Shown: one piece after another, positions 34,328 to 43,846 of the stretch
Layout of the letters: every line of letters begins with the position of its first letter
How positions within the stretch are numbered: the first letter of the stretch is position 1
Assembly (NCBI GenBank): GCA_041497115.1
Contig: JBGQFW010000007.1
Location: 1 to 64,000 of the forward strand
Source: AR5 sp041497115
Lineage (GTDB): Bacteria > Methylomirabilota > Methylomirabilia > Rokubacteriales > CSP1-6
DNA: 64,000 nt
Direction of reading: 5' to 3'
Position numbers and translations under genes: made by a program
Notes under the pieces: model-generated
The model's input: the letters and a program-made list of their open reading frames with translations, nothing else
The model's database searches: none
What the model was told of the DNA's origin: nothing

Positions 34328-34882
34328 ATGCGCGTGCTGCGTCTCGTCGCTGTCGTCCTTGCCCTCGCCGCCGGCCTCACGGCGGCCCTGCCGGCCGTCG
34401 CCCCGGCGCTGGAGGTCGGGCAGAAGGCGCCCGACTTCACCCTGATAGGCCCCGGCAACAAGCCGGTCAAGCTCAGCGAGCTGACCGCCAAGGGCCCGGT
34501 CGTCGTCTACACCTTCATCCAGGCGTTCACCGGCACCTGAACGAAGGAAATTGCGGGCTTCGACGCGGCCCTGCCGCAGTTCGCAGCCCTGGGCGCCCAG
34601 GTCGTGGGCGTCAGCGCCGATCACGCCGCCACGCTGGAAGCGTTCGTGAAGCAACAGGGCACCAAGCACCTGCTCCTCTCCGACTTCCGCCGCCAGATGC
34701 TGCCCGCCTGGGGCGCGCTGGTCACCAACGAGGCGAGCCCGATCTACCGCTACGCGAGCCGCGCCTACTTCGTGGTCGACCGCGAGGGCGTGGTGCGCTA
34801 CCAGAAGATCCAGGCCAACGCCCTCGACCTGCTCAACCCCGACGAGGTCCTCAAGGCCCTCAAGGAGTCGGGCGCGAAGTGA
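34328..34882 (+). CDS. Selenocysteine-containing exported peroxiredoxin (in-frame TGA at 34538)
   Basis: 184 residues if TGA 34538-34540 is read as selenocysteine (residue 71). A signal peptide (M-R-V-L-R-L-V-A-V-V-L-A-L-A-A to ...V-A-P-A) precedes E-V-G-Q-K-A-P-D-F-T-L, the AhpC/TSA start. The active site reads A-F-T-G-T-U-T-K-E, i.e. Sec where TxxC peroxidatic Cys is expected. After the TGA the frame continues as normal peroxiredoxin: V-V-G-V-S-A-D, L-L-L-S-D-F, Y-F-V-V-D-R-E-G-V-V-R-Y. There is no Cys anywhere else, so this would be a 1-Sec enzyme needing an external reductant. AAGGAG sits 6 bases before the ATG. A SECIS-like hairpin follows the TGA. The end overlaps the TlpA gene (GTGA). 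A nonsense mutation is the alternative. Confidence 0.85.
34549..34581 (+). promoter_or_regulatory. SECIS-like stem-loop of the peroxiredoxin gene
   Basis: Starts 8 nt after the TGA. Six pairs 34549-34554/34576-34581 (one G-U), then four pairs 34555-34558/34568-34571 with a 4-nt bulge on the 3' side; apical loop 34559-34567, beginning 18 nt after the TGA. Bacterial SECIS loops sit at about this distance (about 17 nt in E. coli fdhF). Confidence 0.55.
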
Positions 34883-35414
34883 CGCGCCGCGCCGCCGCGG
34901 CGGGCCTCGTCCTGGCGCTGCTGCTGCCGCTCGCGGCGGCGGCAGCGCCCGACTTTCAATCACTCGATCTCGAGCGGTATGATCCGCCGAAGCCGGCGCC
35001 GGGCTTCAGCCTGCCCGACCTCGAGGGGCGTCCGGTCCGGCTGGCGGACCTCCGCGGCAAGGTCGTCCTCCTCTTCTACTGGGCGACCTGGTGACCGGAT
35101 TGCCGGGAGGAGTTGCCTTCCGTCAACGCGTTCTATCGTGAGTTCAAGAAAGAGGGGCTGGAGGTGCTGTTGATCGCCTTCCGCGAGTCGCCCGCCGAGG
35201 TGCGCCGCGTCGCACGCGAGCGCGGCTACTCGGCGCCCGTCCTGCTCGACGCGGACGGCGACGTCACCGGCCGTCTCTACGGCGTGTGGGGCCCGCCGAC
35301 CGTGTACCTGGTGGACCGCGCGGGGCGGCTCGTCGGCCGCGGCGCCGGCCCGCGCGACTGGTCCACGCCCGCCGCCCGGACGCTCATTCGCGAGCTGCTG
35401 GCCTCGAGGGAGCG

Positions 35415-35418
<4 letters not shown>
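34879..35418 (+). CDS. Selenocysteine-containing TlpA-like thioredoxin (in-frame TGA at 35092)
   Basis: 179 residues if TGA 35092-35094 is selenocysteine (residue 72). A signal peptide or anchor (A-G-L-V-L-A-L-L-L-P-L-A-A-A-A-A) leads to P-A-P-G-F-S-L-P-D-L-E-G and V-V-L-L-F-Y-W-A-T-W-U-P-D-C-R-E-E-L-P: the TlpA W-C-x-x-C motif with its first Cys replaced by Sec; C75 is the only Cys. The cis-Pro motif G-P-P-T-V-Y-L-V-D is intact, so the fold continues normally beyond the TGA. GTG start overlaps the peroxiredoxin stop by 4 bases. Expected to be a periplasmic thiol/selenol reductase, plausibly the reductant of the upstream enzyme. Confidence 0.85.
35104..35122 (+). promoter_or_regulatory. SECIS-like stem-loop of the TlpA gene
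   Basis: Seven-pair stem 35104-35110/35116-35122 (one G-U pair) with a 5-nt loop AGTTG at 35111-35115. The loop begins 16 nt after the TGA and contains the GU expected in the apical loop of bacterial SECIS elements. Confidence 0.65.
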
Positions 35419-37166
<1,748 letters not shown>

Positions 37167-37173
37167 CGCGGGC

Positions 37174-37980
37174 TCAGTCGGGCCCGAGGCGGAACAGCAG
37201 GGCGGCGTCCACCACCTCGGTGAGACGGACCATGTCCACCGGCTTGACGATGTAGTCGAACGCGCCGAGCGCGAGCGCGTGCCGCGCGGCCTGCAGGTCG
37301 GCGGTGCCGCTCACCATGATCACCTTCATGTCGGGCGCCATCGCGCGCAGGACCGGCAGCGCGTCCACGCCGCTCAGCCCCGGCATGTGGATGTCCAGCA
37401 GCAGGACGTCCGGCCCGCACGCGGCCACTGCGGCGGCGGCGTCGGCGGCGCCGGCGACCGCCCAGGCGGCGTGGCCGTGCAGCGTGAGCATCTCCACGAG
37501 GATCTCGCGCATCTCCTCGTCGTCGTCCACCACCAGTACCCCGCCGCGGCCGGGGCCGCCCGCCGCCGGCGCCCCCGCCGCCGCCGGCGTGACCGGCGCC
37601 GGCTCGGCGCCAGCGGCGAGACCCAGCGCGGGGAGCAGGTCGGCCAGCTGCAGCGGCTTGGTGAGCACGACGGCGGCGCCGGCGGCCAGCAGGTGCTCGC
37701 GCGTCTCCTCCACCGAGCCGCTGACGACGATCACGCGCACGTCGGGATCGGCGTCGCGGATGCGCCGGAGCGCCTCGAGGCCGTCCAGCCGCGGCATGTG
37801 CAGGTCCATGACGACCGCCGACGGCCGCACGCGCCGCACCTGCTCGAGCAGGTCGAGCCCGTCGGCGGCCTGCACCACATCGACGCCGTGCGCGGCGAGA
37901 AAGTCGGTGAGGATCTCGCGAATGTCCGGCTCGTCGTCGGCGACCACGATCGGGCGCCGCGCGCCGGGGGGGCCGGTCAC
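37174..37980 (-). CDS. Tandem receiver (REC-REC) response regulator
   Basis: A 268-residue protein with two CheY-like receivers and no output domain. REC1: I-V-V-A-D-D-E-P-D, phospho-Asp in V-V-M-D-L-H-M-P-R-L-D-G, Lys in L-T-K-P-L-Q. A Pro/Ala/Gly linker follows. REC2: V-L-V-V-D-D-D-E-E, phospho-Asp in L-L-L-D-I-H-M-P-G-L-S-G, Lys in I-V-K-P-V-D. Likely a phosphorelay intermediate for one of the flanking kinases. GTG 37980 is chosen as the start; a TTG at 38049 would add 23 residues without homology. Confidence 0.85.
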   Translation of the reverse strand: MTGPPGARRPIVVADDEPDIREILTDFLAAHGVDVVQAADGLDLLEQVRRVRPSAVVMDLHMPRLDGLEALRRIRDADPDVRVIVVSGSVEETREHLLAAGAAVVLTKPLQLADLLPALGLAAGAEPAPVTPAAAGAPAAGGPGRGGVLVVDDDEEMREILVEMLTLHGHAAWAVAGAADAAAAVAACGPDVLLLDIHMPGLSGVDALPVLRAMAPDMKVIMVSGTADLQAARHALALGAFDYIVKPVDMVRLTEVVDAALLFRLGPD

Positions 37981-38077
37981 GACACCGAGGGCGTGTTGGC
38001 TCGCACGGCCCTCCCATTCCCCGCGATGAACGACACCACGACGACGCAATTCTGCGCCGGGCTCGCCCGATCTCCTA

Positions 38078-38092
38078 TCGGGGAAACCCCGA
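38078..38092 (-). terminator. Short hairpin just after the NarL-type regulator
   Basis: Six-pair stem (38078-38083/38087-38092) with an AAA/TTT loop immediately after the stop codon at 38093. No T-tract follows, so termination may be weak and read-through into the REC-REC gene is likely. Confidence 0.4.
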
Positions 38093-38725
38093 CTAGCGGC
38101 GGAGGAGGCCGAGGTCGATGGCCAGACGGACGAGATCGGCGCGGCTGTGCAGCCCGAGCTTCTCGCTCAGCCGCGCGCGGTGGGTCTCCACCGTCTTCAC
38201 GCTGAGCGTCAGGCGGGCGGCCACCGCGCGATTGGTGTGGCCGTGGGCGAGCAGCTCGAGCACCTGCCGCTCGCGCGGGCTGAGCGCGGGCGCCGCCGCC
38301 GGATGAAGCGGCGGCGCGGGGGCCGCCGCCGCGGCGCCCACCTGCACGAACGTGCGGCCGCGGTGCACGGCGCGGATGGCCGCCAGCAGCTCGGCGCTCT
38401 CGGCGTCCTTGATGACGTGGCCGGAGGCCCCGGCGGCGAGCGTCAGGCGCGCGTAGCCGGGGTCGTCGTGCATCGTGAGCACCAGCAGCCGCGTGGCCGG
38501 CACCTCGTGGCGCAGCCGCTCCAGCGTCTCGACGCCCGACAGCCCCGGCATCGTGAGATCGACGATCGCGACGTCGGGCCGGCTGGCGGCGGCCCGCTGC
38601 AGCGCCTCCTCGCCGTCGGAGGCCTCGGCCACCACTGCCATGTCGGGCTGCGCGTCGAGGAGCATGCGCAGGCCGGCCCGGAGAATGGCGTGGTCGTCGG
38701 CCAGCAGCACGCGGATCTTCTTCAC
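38093..38725 (-). CDS. NarL/FixJ-family response regulator
   Basis: A 210-residue regulator. Receiver: V-L-L-A-D-D-H-A-I-L-R, phospho-Asp in A-I-V-D-L-T-M-P-G-L-S-G, Lys in V-I-K-D. The C-terminal LuxR-type helix-turn-helix has L-S-P-R-E-R-Q-V-L-E-L-L-A and V-A-A-R-L-T-L-S-V-K-T-V-E-T-H. GTG start overlaps the stop of the kinase gene (GTGA), so it is the cognate partner of that HisKA_3-type kinase. Confidence 0.92.
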   Translation of the reverse strand: MKKIRVLLADDHAILRAGLRMLLDAQPDMAVVAEASDGEEALQRAAASRPDVAIVDLTMPGLSGVETLERLRHEVPATRLLVLTMHDDPGYARLTLAAGASGHVIKDAESAELLAAIRAVHRGRTFVQVGAAAAAPAPPLHPAAAPALSPRERQVLELLAHGHTNRAVAARLTLSVKTVETHRARLSEKLGLHSRADLVRLAIDLGLLRR

Positions 38726-41673
38726 GCGCGCTCGCCGCCGAGCGGCAGCTCGACCGTCACCCGGGTGCCCCGGCCGGGCGCGGCGTCGATGACAAAGGTG
38801 CCGTTCAGCACCACCGCGCGCTCGCGCATCGTGTGGATGCCGAGGCCGTGGGCGGTGGTGGGGGGCTCGGCCGGCTGCGTCTGATCGAAGCCGCGGCCGT
38901 CGTCGGTGATGACCATCGAGACCATGGCGCCGAAGCGGTCCACCTGCACGCGCACGCGCTGGGCGCCGGCGTGACGGGCGACGTTGGAGAGCGCCTCCTG
39001 CATGATCCGGTACAGCGCGGTCTCGACCGCGATGGACATCCGCTCCTCCCCGAGCCCGCCGACGTCCACTTCGACCGCGATGCCGCGCCCGCGCCCGAAC
39101 TCGCCCGCGTATCTCGACAGCGCGGCGGCCAGGCCGAGATCGTCGAGCACGCTCGGCCGCAGCCCCCACGCCAGTCGCCGCACCTCGGCCAGCGCGCGGG
39201 TGGCCACCTGGTGGAGCTCGCGAGCCTGGACGCGCGCGACCTTGACGGTGCGGGCCTCGGTCAGCGCGCTCAATCCGAGGAGGAGCGAGGCGAGCGACTG
39301 CGCGGTCTCGTCGTGCAGCTCGCGCGCGATGCGCCGCCGCTCCTCCTCCTGGACGGTGATGACCTGGTTGAGGAGCAGGGCGCGGATCTCCTCGCCCCGC
39401 TTGCGGTCGGTGATGTCCGAGTAGAGGCCGTAGGCGTAGCGGACGCCGTGCTCCTCGTAGGTCGAGACCGCCCGGTCGTGCAGCCAGATCCACCGCCCGT
39501 CCTTGTGCTGGATGCGGTACTCGAGGTCGAAGGTGCCGCCGCCCTCGAACAGCGTGTCGAAGTGGCGGCGCACGAGCGGTAGGTCGTCGGCGTGCACGCG
39601 CCCGAACCAGCCGCCCGCGCCGGCCCGGCAGAGCTCCTCGGCGGTGTAGCCGCCCACCCGGTCGACGTGGGGGCTGATGAATCGCGTGTTGCCCCGGCGG
39701 TCCACCAGCCACGCCACGTCGGGGATGTTGGTGATGAGCGTGCGGTACTGCTGCTCGCTCGCGCGCAGCGCCTCCTCGGCGCGCGCGCGCTCGACGGCGA
39801 TGCCGGCCAGGTGGGCGGCGCGGTCGATGAGCCCGCGCTCGGTCGCGGTCGGGCGCCGCGGGGCGGCGTAGTACATGGCGAACGTCGCCACCGCCGCGCC
39901 GGCGGCGTCGAGCACCGGCACCGACCAGCAGGCGCGCAGGCCGTGCGGCAGCGCGAGCCCGCGCCAGTCACGCCACAGCGGGTCGGCGGCGATGTCTTCG
40001 ACGATGACCGTCTGGCGTCGGTAGGCGGCCGTCCCGCACGAGCCGGCCTCGGGGCCGATGTCCATGCCGTCCACCGCGGCGACGTAGGCGGCGGGCAGCC
40101 GGGGCGCGGCGGCGTGGCGCAGCCGCCCGTCCTCCACCAGAAGGACCGAGCAGAGCATCCCCTCGTCCTGCGCCTCGATCGTCCGGCACAGCGCGTCCAG
40201 CACCGGCGCCAGCGGCGCGCCCGCCGCGATCATCTCCAGCACGCGGGACTCGCCGGCCAGCAGGGCCTCGGCGCGCTTGCGGGAGGTGATGTCCACCTTG
40301 AGGCTGTGCAGCCGGTCGGCGGCCACCGTGACGCTGTCGCGCAGCCAGACGACGCGGCCGTCGGCCGCCAGCACCCGGTACTCGTACACGTAGTCCCGGC
40401 CCGCGGCGATCTCGCCCGCGCTGAAGTCCAGGACGCGCGCGAGGTCGGCGGGGTGGATGTGCGCGCGCCAGAACCCGGGCTCGGTCGTCCACTGCTCGAC
40501 CGTGTAGCCGAGCAGTGTCTCGATCCGTCCGTTGGCGAACAGCACGCGCCGGCTCGGCAGCTCCACCTCCGAGACGATCGCGTCCACGCCCTGCAGCAGG
40601 TCGCGGAAGCGGCGCTCCACCGCCTGGGCCCCGGCGCGGGCGGCGCGCTCGGCGGCGAACAGGCGCGCGTTCTTCAGGGCGACCGCGGCCTGGTCGGCGA
40701 ACGCCTCGAGCAGCCGGCTCGTCTCGTCGTCGAAGCGCCGGCCATGGCCGGCGGCGACCCCCAGCGCGCCGATCGGCTCGTCGTCGATCAGCAGGGGCAC
40801 CGCGATGACTGCGCCGTAGCCGGCCCGCGCGTAGCCCGCGCGTAGCTCGGGCGGATGCTCGAAGCGCGGATCGCCCAGCAGGTCGTCGGTCAGCACCGGG
40901 CGCCGCTCGAGGACGGCGCGGCCGGACACGCCGGCGCCCCGCGGCAGGACCATCCGCTCGGTGAAGCCGGCCGCACGCTCGCCGGCGAACGCCACCGAGA
41001 TCAGCTCGCCGGTGGCGGCGTCCAGCCGGTAGACGACGACGTCGCGGGCGCCGAGCAGCGCGAGCACGCTGTCGGCGATGAGGTGCGACACCTCGCGCGG
41101 GTCGAGCGAGTGGGCGAGGGCCTGGGCGACCGCCGCCAGCGCCTCGGCCGTCCGCCGGCGCCGCTCGCTGTCCTCGAACAGCCGTGCGCTCTCGACCGCG
41201 AGGGCGACCTGGGCCGCCACCACGCCGAACGCCGCGAGCGTGTCGGCGGCGGGCCGTCCCGGCTGCCGCGAGAAGACCCCGATCACCCCTTCGACACCGT
41301 ACCGCGCGACGAGCGGCACGCCGACGAACACCCGCACGCCCTCCGCGCGGAGGAGGTCGCCGGCGAGGCCGCGCGGATCGGCGGCCGGGTTCTCGACGAC
41401 GAGGAGGTCGTCGTGCTCGACGGCGGCCGAGCCGATCAGCCCCTCCCCCGGCTTGACGGTGAGCGGGAGGCCGCCGTGCCCGTGCAGGAACGTGCCGGCG
41501 GCGCCGCGCAGCTCCAGCCGGTCGCCGGCGGCGAGCCAGATGAGGGTGAACCCGTCCGGCACCAGGGCGGCGACGGCGCCGGCGGCGGCGTCGAGGACGT
41601 CGCCGGGATGGATCGAGGTCGTCAGCGCCCGTGCGAGCTCGGAGAGGCCCCTCATGTCCGCGTGCAGCCTCAC
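38722..41673 (-). CDS. Large multi-GAF/PAS sensor histidine kinase (NarX/DegS-like)
   Basis: A 983-residue soluble kinase without clear membrane segments. Domains in order: GAF (~10-150), GAF (~175-335), PAS (~355-470), GAF (~480-625), PAS (~640-755), HisKA_3 with phospho-His about residue 787 in R-R-I-A-R-E-L-H-D-E-T-A-Q-S-L, and HATPase with D-D-G-R-G-F and H-G-L-G-I-H-T-M-R-E-R. This dimerisation type pairs with NarL regulators, and one overlaps its 3' end. Five sensory domains suggest integration of several cytoplasmic signals. Start GTG 41673; ATG 41655 is an alternative. Confidence 0.9.
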   Translation of the reverse strand: MRLHADMRGLSELARALTTSIHPGDVLDAAAGAVAALVPDGFTLIWLAAGDRLELRGAAGTFLHGHGGLPLTVKPGEGLIGSAAVEHDDLLVVENPAADPRGLAGDLLRAEGVRVFVGVPLVARYGVEGVIGVFSRQPGRPAADTLAAFGVVAAQVALAVESARLFEDSERRRRTAEALAAVAQALAHSLDPREVSHLIADSVLALLGARDVVVYRLDAATGELISVAFAGERAAGFTERMVLPRGAGVSGRAVLERRPVLTDDLLGDPRFEHPPELRAGYARAGYGAVIAVPLLIDDEPIGALGVAAGHGRRFDDETSRLLEAFADQAAVALKNARLFAAERAARAGAQAVERRFRDLLQGVDAIVSEVELPSRRVLFANGRIETLLGYTVEQWTTEPGFWRAHIHPADLARVLDFSAGEIAAGRDYVYEYRVLAADGRVVWLRDSVTVAADRLHSLKVDITSRKRAEALLAGESRVLEMIAAGAPLAPVLDALCRTIEAQDEGMLCSVLLVEDGRLRHAAAPRLPAAYVAAVDGMDIGPEAGSCGTAAYRRQTVIVEDIAADPLWRDWRGLALPHGLRACWSVPVLDAAGAAVATFAMYYAAPRRPTATERGLIDRAAHLAGIAVERARAEEALRASEQQYRTLITNIPDVAWLVDRRGNTRFISPHVDRVGGYTAEELCRAGAGGWFGRVHADDLPLVRRHFDTLFEGGGTFDLEYRIQHKDGRWIWLHDRAVSTYEEHGVRYAYGLYSDITDRKRGEEIRALLLNQVITVQEEERRRIARELHDETAQSLASLLLGLSALTEARTVKVARVQARELHQVATRALAEVRRLAWGLRPSVLDDLGLAAALSRYAGEFGRGRGIAVEVDVGGLGEERMSIAVETALYRIMQEALSNVARHAGAQRVRVQVDRFGAMVSMVITDDGRGFDQTQPAEPPTTAHGLGIHTMRERAVVLNGTFVIDAAPGRGTRVTVELPLGGERA

Positions 41674-41717
41674 CGATTTCTAGGGGCCGCGTCAAGGCCG
41701 GTGCGAGGGCGCAATGG

Positions 41718-41723
41718 TAGACT
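41718..41723 (+). promoter_or_regulatory. TAGACT -10 box 6 bases before a GTG start
   Basis: TAGACT is followed by six C residues and the GTG of the CoA-transferase (41730). No ribosome binding site can fit, implying a leaderless transcript. No good -35 is seen. Confidence 0.45.
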
Positions 41724-41729
41724 CCCCCC

Positions 41730-42920
41730 GTGGCGCTCCCGCTCGAAGGCGTCGTGGTCGTCGACCTCACGCAGAACGTGGCCGGCCCGTTCTGCACGCA
41801 GATCCTCGGCGACATGGGCGCCGAGGTGGTGAAGGTCGAGCGCCCGGGCCGCGGCGACGACGCGCGGGCGTGGGCCCCGCCGTGGTGGGGCGACGAGAGC
41901 GCCGTCTTCATGGCGTTCAACCGCAACAAGCGCAGCCTGAGCCTCGACCTCAAGCGCGAGGGCGGCCTCGAGGTGCTGCGCCGGCTGGTGGCGCGCGCCG
42001 ACGTGCTCGTGCAGAGCCTGCGCGCGGGGGCGATCGGCGAGCTCGGCCTGGACTATCCCGCCGCCGGCGCGCTGAATCCGCGGCTCGTGTACTGCTCGAT
42101 CACCGCGTACGGCGCCCGCGGCCCGCTGGCGGCGCTGCCCGGCTACGATCCGCTCATGCAGGCCTACGGTGGGCTGATGTCGGTCAACGGCCATCCCGGC
42201 CAGGAGCCGGCGCGCGTGGGGACGTCCATCGTGGACATGGGCACCGGCATGTGGGCCGCGCTCGGAATCCTGGCCGGCCTGCGGCAGCGCGACGCCACCG
42301 GCCGCGGCGTCGAGGTGACGACCGCGCTGTTCGAGACCGCGCTGATGTGGGTCTCCTACCACGCGATGGGCTACCTGGCCACCGGCGAGGTGCCGCAGCC
42401 GCAGGGGTCGGGCACCGCGATGATCGCGCCGTACCAGGCCTTCCCGACCGCCGACGGCTACGCGATGATCGCGGCCGGCTCCGACGCGATCTTCGGCCGG
42501 CTGGCCGAGGCGCTGGGCGCCCCCGAGCTCGCGCGCGACGGGCGCTTCGCCGACAATCCCTCGCGGGTGACGAACCGCGCCGCGCTGGTGGAGGCGCTCG
42601 CCGCGCGCACGCGCGCGCACAAGAGCGCCGACCTCCTCGCGCTGCTGCGCGCGGCCGGCGTGCCGAGCGCGCCGATCCTCACCGTGGACCAGGTGCTGCA
42701 GGAGCCACAGACGCAGGCCGCCGGCATGCTGGTCGCCGGCGCCCACCCGCGCCACCCCGACTACCGCTCGGTCGGGCTGCCGATCCAGTGGGACGGGCGG
42801 CGGCCCGAGGTGCGCCGGGTGCCGCCGCTGCTCGGCGAGCACTCCGCCGACGTCCTCACCTGGCTCGGCTACACCCTCGACGACGTCCGGGGAATGAAAA
42901 GTCAGGGCCTGGTGCAATGA
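41730..42920 (+). CDS. CaiB/BaiF (class III) CoA-transferase, Glu at the catalytic position
   Basis: A 396-residue class III CoA-transferase: L-E-G-V-V-V-V-D-L-T-Q-N-V-A-G-P-F-C at the start, G-A-E-V-V-K-V-E-R-P-G-R-G-D, and a typical C-terminal L-G-E-H-S-A-D-V-L. Where the family has a catalytic Asp (as L-D-V-S-M-L in the copy at 5932) this protein reads R-G-V-E-V-T-T-A-L-F-E, i.e. Glu. Followed by an enoyl-CoA hydratase, acyl-CoA dehydrogenase and MaoC hydratase, so it probably activates an acid for beta-oxidation-like breakdown. Confidence 0.9.
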   Translation: MALPLEGVVVVDLTQNVAGPFCTQILGDMGAEVVKVERPGRGDDARAWAPPWWGDESAVFMAFNRNKRSLSLDLKREGGLEVLRRLVARADVLVQSLRAGAIGELGLDYPAAGALNPRLVYCSITAYGARGPLAALPGYDPLMQAYGGLMSVNGHPGQEPARVGTSIVDMGTGMWAALGILAGLRQRDATGRGVEVTTALFETALMWVSYHAMGYLATGEVPQPQGSGTAMIAPYQAFPTADGYAMIAAGSDAIFGRLAEALGAPELARDGRFADNPSRVTNRAALVEALAARTRAHKSADLLALLRAAGVPSAPILTVDQVLQEPQTQAAGMLVAGAHPRHPDYRSVGLPIQWDGRRPEVRRVPPLLGEHSADVLTWLGYTLDDVRGMKSQGLVQ

Positions 42921-42954
42921 ACGGGTTGACCTCAGTTCTGCGAGCACTGTCGCG

Positions 42955-43028
42955 GGAGCGGAACCACCACCTTCTAAGTCAGGCCACCCACGACCTTGTC
43001 CGTGTAAGCGGTCCCCGCTCCAACAATC
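42955..43028 (+). repeat. Dispersed ~75-bp repeat, copy C
   Basis: Core CAGGCCACCCACG at 42980-42992. The ends GGAGCGG (42955-42961) and CCGCTCC (43015-43021) are complementary, and AGCGG-TCC-CCGCT forms an inner stem. Strongly similar to copy B on both sides of the core. Located just before the enoyl-CoA hydratase start. Confidence 0.75.
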
Positions 43029-43034
43029 CCCCGT

Positions 43035-43040
43035 TACAAT
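43035..43040 (+). promoter_or_regulatory. TACAAT -10 box 7 bases before a GTG start
   Basis: TACAAT ends 7 bases before the enoyl-CoA hydratase GTG (43048); no Shine-Dalgarno is present. The dispersed repeat lies directly upstream. Confidence 0.45.
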
Positions 43041-43047
43041 AATCCCC

Positions 43048-43833
43048 GTGTATCGCCACCTCCTCCTCACGCGCTCGGACGACCGTCACCTGGTGACGGT
43101 GATCTTGAACCGCCCGGAGCAGCACAACGCGATGAACACCGCGATGGGCGAGGACCTGCTCGCCTGCTTCACCGCGCTGGCGGGTGACGGCGACGCGCGC
43201 GCGATCGTGCTCACCGGCAGCGGCGAGAAGGCGTTCTGCGCGGGCGGCGACCTCAAGGAGCGCAACGAGATGACCGACGCGCAGTGGCGCGCCCAGCACG
43301 TCATCTTCGAGCGGAGCGCGATGGCGCTGCTGCGCTGCCCGATCCCGGTCATCGCGGCGGTCGAGGGGTTCGCGCTGGCCGGCGGCTGCGAGCTGGCGAT
43401 CCTGTCCGACTTCATCGTCGCCGGCGAGACGGCGGTCTTCGGCGTCCCCGAGACGACGCTCGGGATCTTCCCCGGGATCGGCGGCACCCAGCTGCTGCCG
43501 CGCATCGTCGGCGCGCCGCTGGCCAAGGAGCTGATCTTCACGGGCCGGCGGATGAAGGCCGACGAGGCGAAGGCCGCCGGCCTGATCAATCACCTCGTGC
43601 CGGCCGGGCAGGCGAGGACCAGGGCCGTCGAGATCGCGGCGTCGATCGCGCGCAACGGGCCGATCGCGGTGCGCCAGGCCAAGAAGGCGATCGCCTACGG
43701 CAGCGAGACCGACCTCGAGACGGCGATGATCCTCGCCATCGAGGCGTACAACGCGACGGTGGTGACCGAGGATCGCCTGGAGGGCGTGCGCGCGTTCAAC
43801 GAGAAGCGTCGCCCCGAGTTCAAGGGACGCTGA
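43048..43833 (+). CDS. Enoyl-CoA hydratase/isomerase family protein
   Basis: A 261-residue crotonase. Oxyanion-hole motifs A-F-C-A-G-G-D-L-K-E and A-L-A-G-G-C-E-L; catalytic Glu in V-P-E-T-T-L-G-I-F-P-G-I-G-G-T-Q. The classic hydratase pattern is better conserved here than in the copy at 24086. It has a GTG start, likely leaderless, and is followed 13 bases later by acyl-CoA dehydrogenase. Confidence 0.92.
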   Translation: MYRHLLLTRSDDRHLVTVILNRPEQHNAMNTAMGEDLLACFTALAGDGDARAIVLTGSGEKAFCAGGDLKERNEMTDAQWRAQHVIFERSAMALLRCPIPVIAAVEGFALAGGCELAILSDFIVAGETAVFGVPETTLGIFPGIGGTQLLPRIVGAPLAKELIFTGRRMKADEAKAAGLINHLVPAGQARTRAVEIAASIARNGPIAVRQAKKAIAYGSETDLETAMILAIEAYNATVVTEDRLEGVRAFNEKRRPEFKGR

Positions 43834-43846
43834 GGAGGACGTGGCG

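Noticed and set aside
34538..35094. The two TGAs as simple nonsense mutations or sequencing errors
   Set aside because: Both fall exactly on redox-active Cys positions in adjacent genes, frames are otherwise intact, and each is followed by a SECIS-like hairpin.
42955..43028. tRNA-like reading of the dispersed repeat (7-bp ends, CTTCTAA resembling an anticodon loop)
   Set aside because: No D arm or T-loop sequence, and no 5-bp stem around the supposed anticodon loop.
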